From Rhodopirellula baltica (GTDB lineage: Bacteria; Planctomycetota; Planctomycetia; Pirellulales; Pirellulaceae), in assembly GCA_002901265.1 (NCBI GenBank), contig PPHI01000036.1, forward strand, positions 20,058 to 84,057: DNA of 64,000 nucleotides, written 5' to 3'. The notes under the pieces are model-generated. The model was not told where the DNA came from and ran no database searches. It worked only from the letters and a program-made list of their open reading frames with translations. This document shows, one piece after another, positions 17,556 through 25,096 of this stretch. The number at the start of each line of letters is the position of its first letter. Position 1 is the first letter of the stretch. Position numbers and translations under genes: made by a program.

Positions 17556-20471
17556 CTATTTCAGTCGAGCTTTGCTGATGTTTTCACGTTCGCGAAGACG
17601 ACGTGAAGCGAACACGCAAACGCCCACGACCAGTGGCGGGATGCACGGAAGTGCGACGGCGTAAGCTTTGACTTGGTTCTGAATCGCGGTGACCTTTTGG
17701 TCGGATTCACGCTGGATGCGAGCAATGTTTTGCTCGGCCTGGCGTTCGGCCTTCGCACGTTTGACGTCCAAGGCACGTTGCAACTGGCTTTGGATGGTTT
17801 GAAACTCGATCGCTTTGGCATTCATCACCGACTGCGGGATATTGCCACTCTCGCTCTTCTTTTCCAACTCACGAAGTTCTTCCTGAAGATCTTTTAGCTC
17901 GCGGTCCATCGCCTCTTCGGCTTCACGGACGGCGGCTTTCGATTCGTCTTGGTACTCTTTGCGTTTCTTGCGAACCTCGCTGCTGGCGACTTCTTTTTCC
18001 GCATCGATCATCGTCAAGCTTGCGAAGTGCGGTTCGTGCTTTCGGACTTCAATGAAGTCGGTTTCGTTGGTCAACCAGTCAATGATGTTCAGCAGGAACG
18101 TGACGTTCTGGAATTGGAAACGCAGCTCGGTGGCGGTGTTTGGATCGGCCCGGATCTGCAAGAACACGTCCAACATCAAATCGGTGTCGGCAACGTAAGC
18201 TGCTTTGATGCCGGATGCTTTCGGCTTGGGGCTGTCTTCGGGCGCATCAGCGGGATCCGCGTCGGTTTCGGCCTTCGTGGGCTGATCGCTTTCGCCTTCG
18301 ATTGTGATTGCCAGAACTTGGTTCGGATCGGCACCGTCAATGGCGTTGGCGAGTCCGTCCATTCCGGTCCGCATCAACTGGGTCAGCTTCGTGACGTTTA
18401 ACGTTCCGCTGACAGCACCGGTGCTTAGCAGTGGAGTGTGTTTCAGCGTCGCATTTTCAATTGGCGCGACCGACCCGGCGTACAACGCCAAGACTTGACG
18501 CAATCCATCGGTGATTGGGCTCTCCGAGCTGAGTGCTTGTCCGGCATCGATCCCAGGGGCGCTTTCGTCGATGAAAGCCCAGAACGGGTCCACGTTCATT
18601 TCCAGGTTTGGATAGGGATTGTAGTCCTGCCAAACGATGTCGCAGTTGAAATAAGGCACGCCGGGTTGGCCTTTGCTTTGCAACTCGAGCACCTTCCACA
18701 GAGCACGGATATCGCCTTTGGGCTGTTGTCCGCCTCCGCCAAACATTCCGCCGCCGGATTGTTTGGGGTCACCCGTCGCCGTGATTTCTGGGCGTGCATA
18801 TGGGAATGGGTCTTCGAAAATCGCGGTCGGTACTCCCGCTTGGACGGCTTCGATCAGGCGTTCAAATTGTGGAGGTGCGAGCGACGACGGTTGAACACAC
18901 AAGATCGCGTCGAAGACTTCAGGATCGACCGGAGCATCGAGATTGATTTCTTCAACCTCGTATTGTTTGCTCAACTCGTCGATCAGCGGGTGCTTTTCGA
19001 TCCGTCGCATCTGCATTCCCGCCATCGACACGCCGCCCATCAATTGGGCATCGGTGCGGACGACGCCAAGACGTTTGCGTTCGCCGCGTGCGACGGTGTT
19101 GATTGAGCGTACCAGTTCGTATTCAACGGGAATGCCGTATTCAAAAATCGGCACGACGACTTTTTCCAGGCCCGCTCGGAAAGCGGCACCCATAATCAAT
19201 CGTTTCTGTTGGAACGAACCTTGTTCGCGAACCATTCGGGTCACCGGTTCGATACCGAAACGCTCCGACGCCAAGGCGGCATCTTCGCTGAAGAGGTCGA
19301 TCCCGTCGTGCAAGTTGACTTCGATGGTACGGCCACTTGCGGCCGCTTCGCTGCGGAACTCTTTCAGCAAGTTGATCAGTTCGTACCGCGTCCGGGCGTA
19401 CATCTCGGGGATGTCTTTGCTGATAAACGCATCGATTTTGATCGGGCGGTCTGTTTCCAGCGTGCTGATCAGTTTGCTGGTCGCGGGCGCCAAAGAGCTG
19501 ACTCTGCCCTCGGTCATATCGAAACGTTTGGGATCACGATGCCGGAACAATGAAACGGCGCTCGTGGTGATCACGACCAATGCGATGATTCGCGCGAGAT
19601 AGTGGTACGCCATCGTGTTGCCGTCCTTGCCGCCAGTCCAGTGACGGCGACCGATTAGCACCATACAGGCATAAAGCGCGACGACAGTGACCAGAATGAA
19701 GTAGCTGATCGATGAGGCACTGACAACACCACGGCCAAAGTCATCAAACGGCCTCGCGATCCCGCTCGCTTGAACCAACTCGGCGAGGTTAAAGCCGAAG
19801 ATTTCTTTCTCGGGAACAACCGAATTGGCAAGCGACGCAAACGCGAGTGGCGCGTTAAACAAAGCACCCAGGATAAAGCCGACCGTCAAGTTCCCTGTCA
19901 GGAACGACGCGACCATGCCGATCGCGATCATCGTGATTCCGACGAACCAGTACCCGAGGTAAGTGCTGAAGATCAGTCCCGTGTCCAAGCTGCCTTCGGT
20001 CAAAATCGTCAGCGTGACGAAGGTGCTCAGTTGGCTAAATAGCAGCGACGCGGTGAAGATTGCCGCGGCGGCCATGTATTTACCGATGACGATGTCAAAG
20101 TCGTCGGCCGGCAGTGTCAGCAGCAACTCATCGGTGCCCGCACGTTTTTCTTCTGCCCAGATACTCATCGTGATCGCCGGGATGAAAACCAGCATGATCA
20201 ACGGGTACCAGTAGTTCAGCTGATCGAGTGTGGCGAGGTTCTGATTAAAGAACTCGTAGGGCCAAAACGCGGCAACCGAGGTCAGGAACACGAAGATGCA
20301 TAGAAACACGTATCCGGTCGGGTTGCTGAAATAGCCGACAAAGTTCCGCTTCATCACCGCAAACGCGGCCCGTTTGGTACCGGCCAGCAGCCCGAAGATG
20401 GCCAGCACGACGCACATAAAAATGGCGTCCATGATGACAAGGTTCAGCAACGCAAAAAGACTGTCGTTCAT
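17556..20471 (-). CDS. ABC permease / GldG-like auxiliary fusion (GldF-GldG type)
   Basis: 971 residues from the ATG at 20471; a TTG at 20519 would add 16. The first half is an ABC-2-type permease with six or more membrane segments ('WAEEKRAGTDELLLTLPADDFDIVIGKYMAA' is the conserved GldF/NosY motif). After another helix near residue 305 comes the ABC_transp_aux (GldG-like) extracytoplasmic domain ('RPIKIDAFISKDIPEMYARTRYELINLLKEF', 'KRLGVVRTDAQLMG'), with Gly-rich and acidic inserts, then a coiled coil (about 850-940, Lys/Glu/Arg/Gln rich) and a terminal membrane helix. In Bacteroidetes the two halves are separate gliding proteins; here they are fused, which fixes 1:1 stoichiometry. Works with the ATPase 100 nt upstream. 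Confidence 0.87.
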   Translation of the reverse strand: MNDSLFALLNLVIMDAIFMCVVLAIFGLLAGTKRAAFAVMKRNFVGYFSNPTGYVFLCIFVFLTSVAAFWPYEFFNQNLATLDQLNYWYPLIMLVFIPAITMSIWAEEKRAGTDELLLTLPADDFDIVIGKYMAAAAIFTASLLFSQLSTFVTLTILTEGSLDTGLIFSTYLGYWFVGITMIAIGMVASFLTGNLTVGFILGALFNAPLAFASLANSVVPEKEIFGFNLAELVQASGIARPFDDFGRGVVSASSISYFILVTVVALYACMVLIGRRHWTGGKDGNTMAYHYLARIIALVVITTSAVSLFRHRDPKRFDMTEGRVSSLAPATSKLISTLETDRPIKIDAFISKDIPEMYARTRYELINLLKEFRSEAAASGRTIEVNLHDGIDLFSEDAALASERFGIEPVTRMVREQGSFQQKRLIMGAAFRAGLEKVVVPIFEYGIPVEYELVRSINTVARGERKRLGVVRTDAQLMGGVSMAGMQMRRIEKHPLIDELSKQYEVEEINLDAPVDPEVFDAILCVQPSSLAPPQFERLIEAVQAGVPTAIFEDPFPYARPEITATGDPKQSGGGMFGGGGQQPKGDIRALWKVLELQSKGQPGVPYFNCDIVWQDYNPYPNLEMNVDPFWAFIDESAPGIDAGQALSSESPITDGLRQVLALYAGSVAPIENATLKHTPLLSTGAVSGTLNVTKLTQLMRTGMDGLANAIDGADPNQVLAITIEGESDQPTKAETDADPADAPEDSPKPKASGIKAAYVADTDLMLDVFLQIRADPNTATELRFQFQNVTFLLNIIDWLTNETDFIEVRKHEPHFASLTMIDAEKEVASSEVRKKRKEYQDESKAAVREAEEAMDRELKDLQEELRELEKKSESGNIPQSVMNAKAIEFQTIQSQLQRALDVKRAKAERQAEQNIARIQRESDQKVTAIQNQVKAYAVALPCIPPLVVGVCVFASRRLRERENISKARLK

Positions 20472-20572
20472 GTCGAATCGAGCAGAGAGATGTGGGGGAG
20501 TTCGTTGGATGTTGTTCAAAGCGACCGATCACGCGGGGCACGGTCAGCCTTTCGCACGATGTAAGACGTTGA

Positions 20573-21337
20573 TCAGGTCGATTCGGCAGCCGCATGGTCG
20601 GGGCTGTGCGTGAGCCGATAGAACGCTTCGTCCAAATCGTTGTCGCCACGGACCCGCAAGCCTTCGACATCGCCGTTGTAGACCAGTCGACCTTCATTGA
20701 TCATGACAACGCGGTTCGCCATCGCTTCGACTTCTTGAAGGATGTGCGTTGACAACAGAATCGTTTTGGTCTCGGCAAGCTTCCGCATCGTTTTCCGGAC
20801 GCCGCGAATTTGGTTGGGGTCCAACCCGGCGGTCGGTTCGTCCAGAATCAGAACGTCAGGGTCGTGCAAGAGCGCTTGGCTCATCCCGACCCGTTGCTTG
20901 AAACCTTTCGACAGCTTGCTGATCGGCTTGTAAATCACCGACGACAGGTCGCAGATATCGACAACCGCGTCGATTCGATCGCGTTTGCGTGCGCCGGTCA
21001 GGCCGCGTGCTTCGGCGAAGAAATCAAGCATGCCCGAGGGCGTCATTTCCATGTACAGCGGGCCGCTTTCGGGCAGGTAACCGAGGTGCCGGCTGCCTTC
21101 GATTCGCTTGTGCATCATGTTGTGACCGGCGATTCTCGCTTCCCCTTCACTGGGGGCGATGTAGCCGGTCAACATTTTCATCGTCGTGCTTTTCCCAGCA
21201 CCGTTGGGACCGAGAAACGCAACGAGTTCGCCCTGCATCACGGAAAACTTGACTTCGCGAGCGGCGGCAAACGGGCCGTAGAACTTGCTCAGTCCGTCGG
21301 CTTCGATCATGGGTCGCCGCTGATCGTTCTCTGACAT
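20573..21337 (-). CDS. ABC transporter ATP-binding protein (GldA-like)
   Basis: 254 residues with Walker A 'GPNGAGKST', signature 'LSKGFKQRVGMSQAL', Walker B 'VLILDEPTAGLDP' and H-loop 'LLSTHILQEVEAM'. The 'YMEMTPSGMLDFFAEARGL' region and overall length match GldA/CcmA-type ATPases that power ABC-2 permeases. First gene of the three-gene operon (ATPase, permease-GldG fusion, DUF4340). A later ATG (21310, 'MIEADGLSKFYG') is an alternative start. Confidence 0.9.
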   Translation of the reverse strand: MSENDQRRPMIEADGLSKFYGPFAAAREVKFSVMQGELVAFLGPNGAGKSTTMKMLTGYIAPSEGEARIAGHNMMHKRIEGSRHLGYLPESGPLYMEMTPSGMLDFFAEARGLTGARKRDRIDAVVDICDLSSVIYKPISKLSKGFKQRVGMSQALLHDPDVLILDEPTAGLDPNQIRGVRKTMRKLAETKTILLSTHILQEVEAMANRVVMINEGRLVYNGDVEGLRVRGDNDLDEAFYRLTHSPDHAAAEST

Positions 21338-21538
21338 GGTCGTTCTATGTTGTGGAATGAGACTCAGACGTTAGGCGACAGTTACGCCTGTTGCCTAGCG
21401 AAGGTTCAGCCAAACCAAACAGAATTTTTTGGCTGGGAAGGTTGGGTGCATGTGCCGCGCAGGGCACGTGGTGGGGAGCGGCCTGGTCGGGGACGAAATC
21501 GTCCGGCAATGCATCAAGCGGTGTATCAAGCAGTGCAT

Positions 21539-21582
21539 AAAAAAATCCGGTCGGTCGGATCCACGGATCTAACCGACCGGAT
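21539..21582 (-). terminator. Intrinsic terminator, minus strand
   Basis: ATCCGGTCGGT (21545-21555) pairs with ACCGACCGGAT (21572-21582), an 11-bp stem. On the minus strand the stem is followed by seven U (plus-strand A run 21539-21545). It closes the topA / small basic protein unit. The remainder of the 337-nt gap 21338-21674 holds a short GTCAAGC/GCTTGAC palindrome (21598-21613) and otherwise nothing I recognise. Confidence 0.8.
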
Positions 21583-21674
21583 GCTCGATTGAACGCGGTC
21601 AAGCTTGCTTGACGCGACGATGGCGGCCCGATCGTGGGCCTGCGGTCTGATCAAGCGAGAAGCTGCAATCGGAA

Positions 21675-21857
21675 CTAGGCGTTGAGGCCTTCGCGTTCGA
21701 TGATGACGTCCGCACCGGGAGTCAGAGCGCGAAGCTTGCGTGCGACTTCGCCTTTTTCCATCGAGCCAGTTTTGGCGCGGGCCAACAATTTGGCAACTTT
21801 CTTACGGCGGGTTCGCAGGCGACGGATCTCACGGCGGCGTTCAATGCCACTTGGCAT
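21675..21857 (-). CDS. Small basic protein (DUF6800-like)
   Basis: 60 residues. The ATG at 21857 is preceded by GGAG. Composition is strongly basic at the N terminus ('RRREIRRLRTRRKKVAKLLARAK') and ends 'RKLRALTPGADVIIEREG'. The pattern (xREIRRRRxRRxKLxKL...K...L.P) is that of the short planctomycete DUF6800 family, whose role is unknown; nucleic-acid or ribosome association is plausible from composition. It lies 96 nt after topA and just before a terminator, so it may be read through from topA or from its own promoter. Confidence 0.7.
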   Translation of the reverse strand: MPSGIERRREIRRLRTRRKKVAKLLARAKTGSMEKGEVARKLRALTPGADVIIEREGLNA

Positions 21858-21953
21858 AGGATGGCTCCAAAAGCAGGGTTTTATTGATGTATTGATGTTC
21901 GGGCCGCGAAGTTTAGTCATTTTCGCGTCCCGACGGAACTCGGTATCTGACGA

Positions 21954-24713
21954 TCAAGCCTTCTTCTTGGTGGCTTTTTTCTTCGTCGCTTTCTTTTTGG
22001 TGGTTTTCTTCTTTACGCCTTTTTTCTTCGATGCCTTTTTCTTGGCAGCTTTCTTTTTCGTGGCTTTCTTCTTGGTCGCCTTCTTCTTTTTCTTCTTCGA
22101 TCCCCCTTTGGCGGCCCGCTCGGCTAGCAAATCGAGGGCGGATTCGAAGGTCAGGTCCTTCGGTTCGGTTCCCTTGGGAAGCGACGCGTTGGTGTCGCCG
22201 TCGGTCACATAGGGGCCATAGCGTCCGTCAAGGACCTTGACCTCGCCTTCGGTTACTGGCGACTTGTTTTCGAAGACCTTCAGCGGTTCTTTCGGTGCCG
22301 CACGTCCACGGCGTTTCGGTTCTCGGAGCAGCTTGATCGCTTCTTCGAGCGTGACTTCCAGCGGCGAGACACCGTCGGGCAGCGACCGTGTTTCCTTTTC
22401 GCATTTGACGTAGGGGCCATAGCGACCGTCGAAAGCTTCGATCGGTTGGTCGTTGTCCGGGAAGTTACCAAGGTTTCGAGGCAATTCCAGCAGCTTGCAG
22501 GCGGTTTCCAGGGTGATGTCTTCCGCCGTCATGCCCTTCAGCAGCGACTGGTTTTTCTTTTCCGGGTCGTCGGGTTCGCCCAGTTGGATGTAGGGGCCGA
22601 AGCGGCCGATTTTGACGTAGATCGGTTTGCCGGTTTCGGGGTGATTTCCCAGCGGCTCGTCTTCGATCTGACCGGCTTCGAGCAGTTCGAGTGCCTTGGC
22701 CAAGTCCAGCTCGTCCGGTGGCATGCCGTCAGGAATCGGGGCCTTGCGTTCGCCCTGCTCCAGGAACGGACCGTACTTGCCGACGCGGACGAAGACTTCT
22801 TCGCGGAACTCGCCTTCGGTAGGAACTCCAACCAGAAAACGAGCCGTTTTACGCGGATCGATCTCTTCGAGTTTTTTCTCCAGACGCGGTTTCAACGCGA
22901 CGTTGTGGTCGACCATGTTGGGATCGTCCAGGGTCGCCACGTCTTCGGCGTCACCGAAGTAAAACCGGCGGAGGTACTCTTCCGAGCCGCCTTCGTTGCG
23001 GCTGATCGAGTCCAGGAAGTCTTCCATGTCAGCGGTGAATTGGTAATCCACCAGAGTCCCGAAGTGTTCTTCCATCAGCCGGGTGACGCTGAACGCACGC
23101 CAGCTGGGGACAAGGGCATTGCCTTTTTTGTAGATGTAGTTCCGGCGTTCGTCGGTGATGGTGCCGATGATCGACGCAAACGTACTGGGGCGGCCGATGC
23201 CTTTTTCTTCGAGCGTTCGTGTCAGCGATGCTTCGGTGAAACGCGCCGGGGGCTGCGTCGTGTGACTCTTCGGATCCATCGTTTTGGGATCCAGCGAATC
23301 GTTTTCTTGAACGTTTGGTAGCAATCGTTCTTTGTCGGCCAGTTCGGCTTCTGGGTTGTCGCTGCCTTCGACGTAGGCTCGCAAGAAACCTTCGAACAGG
23401 ATGCTTGTTCCGGTTGCGGTAAATGCCGCTTCACCGCCTTCGACGACGACGCTGATGCGTTGCTTCTTGGCGTCGGCCATTTGGCACGCGACAGTCCGTT
23501 TCCAAATCAGGTCGTAAAGGCGGAATTGGTCGTTATCGAGATTGCTGCGGACCGATTCGGGCAGACGGAACGAAGTACCTGCGGGGCGAATCGCTTCGTG
23601 AGCTTCCTGGGCGTTTTTGACTTTGCCTTTGTAGACGCGGACGTCTGGGTGCAAGTAATTCTCACCGTATTCGCTGCGGACCAACGATCGAGCGGCGGAG
23701 ATCGCTTCCTTGCTCAAAATCGTACTGTCGGTACGCATGTAGGTGATGTAACCGTTTTCGTACAGCTTTTGGGCCGCCGTCATGGTGCGTTTGGCACCGA
23801 AGCCCAGCTTGCGGTTGGCTTCCTGTTGCAGCGTACTGGTGGTAAAGGGAGCTCGCGGCCGCTCGGAAAACGGTTTGACTTCGACCTTGGTAACCGAGAA
23901 CGCGGTCGAACGCAGTTTTTCGGCCAGCTCGTTGGTCTGTTGCTCGCTGAGCAGCAGCAGGTCGTCGCGAGTTGGTTTGCCGGTCGCGCTGTCGAAGTCT
24001 TTTCCGCTGGGGACGCGTTGATTTTGGTACCGCGTCAGGGTCGCCGGCATCGATTCGCCGGATTCCGTTTTGAAAACAGCGTCGATATCCCAGTAGGTCG
24101 CGCGGACGAAGGCGATTCGTTCGCGTTCGCGTTCGACGATCAAGCGGACAGCGACGCTTTGCACACGGCCCGCGGAGGTACCGCTTCCGACCTTGCGCCA
24201 CAGCAACTGCGACATGTCGTAGCCGTACAGGCGGTCGATGATTCGCCGTGTTTCTTGGGCGCGGACCAAGCCCGCATCGATCTGGCGGGTGTGCTCGAGA
24301 GCGTCGCTGATCGCTTCTTTGGTGATTTCATGGAACACCAAACGGTGGACCGGGACCTTGGGTTTGAGCAGCTCGTGCAGGTGCCAGCTGATCGCTTCCC
24401 CTTCGCGGTCTTCGTCGGTCGCGAGATAGAGGTTTTCGGCGTCTTTCAGAGCCGCACGAAGTTTGGTGACCTGTTTTTTCTTGTCCGTCGGGACGATGTA
24501 GAGCGGTTCGAAGCCCTCGTCGACGTTGACACCCAAGTACGCCCAAGGTTTTTCCTTGAACTTCTCGGGGACATCTTTCTTTCCTTCGGGCAGATCGCGA
24601 ACGTGTCCAATACTGGCTTCCACCTGGTAACTACTGCCCAGGAATTTAGAAATCGTTCGTGCCTTGGCTGGTGATTCGACGATCACCAGGCTCTTGCCGC
24701 TGCTCTTGGCCAT
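21954..24713 (-). CDS. topA: DNA topoisomerase I with lysine-rich tail
   Basis: 919 residues. Toprim domain at the N terminus ('LVIVESPAKARTI', acidic 'LATDEDREGEAISWH'), catalytic Tyr325 in 'GYITYMRTDST', and the cleavage/strand-passage core. The C terminus has no zinc fingers; instead four Topo_C-type repeats with 'KYGPFLEQG', 'RFGPYIQLG', 'RYGPYVKCE' and 'RYGPYVTDG' follow, then a 45-50-residue tail made almost only of K-K-K-A/T/S units. Such tails in actinobacterial and planctomycete TopA aid processivity and DNA binding. It relaxes negatively supercoiled DNA by single-strand passage and is essential in most bacteria. Confidence 0.97.
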   Translation of the reverse strand: MAKSSGKSLVIVESPAKARTISKFLGSSYQVEASIGHVRDLPEGKKDVPEKFKEKPWAYLGVNVDEGFEPLYIVPTDKKKQVTKLRAALKDAENLYLATDEDREGEAISWHLHELLKPKVPVHRLVFHEITKEAISDALEHTRQIDAGLVRAQETRRIIDRLYGYDMSQLLWRKVGSGTSAGRVQSVAVRLIVERERERIAFVRATYWDIDAVFKTESGESMPATLTRYQNQRVPSGKDFDSATGKPTRDDLLLLSEQQTNELAEKLRSTAFSVTKVEVKPFSERPRAPFTTSTLQQEANRKLGFGAKRTMTAAQKLYENGYITYMRTDSTILSKEAISAARSLVRSEYGENYLHPDVRVYKGKVKNAQEAHEAIRPAGTSFRLPESVRSNLDNDQFRLYDLIWKRTVACQMADAKKQRISVVVEGGEAAFTATGTSILFEGFLRAYVEGSDNPEAELADKERLLPNVQENDSLDPKTMDPKSHTTQPPARFTEASLTRTLEEKGIGRPSTFASIIGTITDERRNYIYKKGNALVPSWRAFSVTRLMEEHFGTLVDYQFTADMEDFLDSISRNEGGSEEYLRRFYFGDAEDVATLDDPNMVDHNVALKPRLEKKLEEIDPRKTARFLVGVPTEGEFREEVFVRVGKYGPFLEQGERKAPIPDGMPPDELDLAKALELLEAGQIEDEPLGNHPETGKPIYVKIGRFGPYIQLGEPDDPEKKNQSLLKGMTAEDITLETACKLLELPRNLGNFPDNDQPIEAFDGRYGPYVKCEKETRSLPDGVSPLEVTLEEAIKLLREPKRRGRAAPKEPLKVFENKSPVTEGEVKVLDGRYGPYVTDGDTNASLPKGTEPKDLTFESALDLLAERAAKGGSKKKKKKATKKKATKKKAAKKKASKKKGVKKKTTKKKATKKKATKKKA

Positions 24714-25096
24714 TAAAAAGATGCTCTTCTCAGGTACGGTAGAACGGAACCGGTCGGTTTAGTGGTAGCGAGAGAAACGCGACTTCGTCAATCCACTGTA
24801 TCCGAATAAGATTCGCTAGACTGCCAAAATTCGGCGAGAGTGATTTCCGTAAACACACGCGATTTTTCGGTTCGTCGGCAATTATGGCCCACGACTTGGA
24901 AAAAGTTTGGAAAGTCGGCAAGTATCACAAACTGTCTACGACTGGTGAAGCTGAATCGACTACTAAAGCGGTGGATCTATGCCGATAAGGGCGAGTTTGG
25001 CCCAATTCCCGCTTGACCCTTGAAAACAGGCGGCGATACGCTTTCCGCTTCAATCTGACTGGTCCGATTCCACTTCACTGCAAAAAAGTTCGCGCT
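24714..25096. other. Divergent intergenic region topA / PpiD-like gene
   Basis: 383 nt between divergent genes; must hold promoters for both. I see no clear hairpin or well-matched promoter. A TTGACG on the minus strand (about 24785) lacks a convincing -10 at 16-18 nt. Confidence 0.4.

Noticed and set aside
18438..19106. Long plus-strand frame inside the permease-GldG gene
   Set aside because: Shadow of a GC-rich gene on the other strand; the minus-strand product has clear domains.
23460..24674. 404-codon frame opposite topA
   Set aside because: Antisense shadow of topA with typical Phe/Val/Gly-rich composition and no recognisable family.
24714..25096. Possible sigma-70 promoter in the topA upstream region
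   Set aside because: TTGACG has no convincing -10 partner at 16-18 nt.
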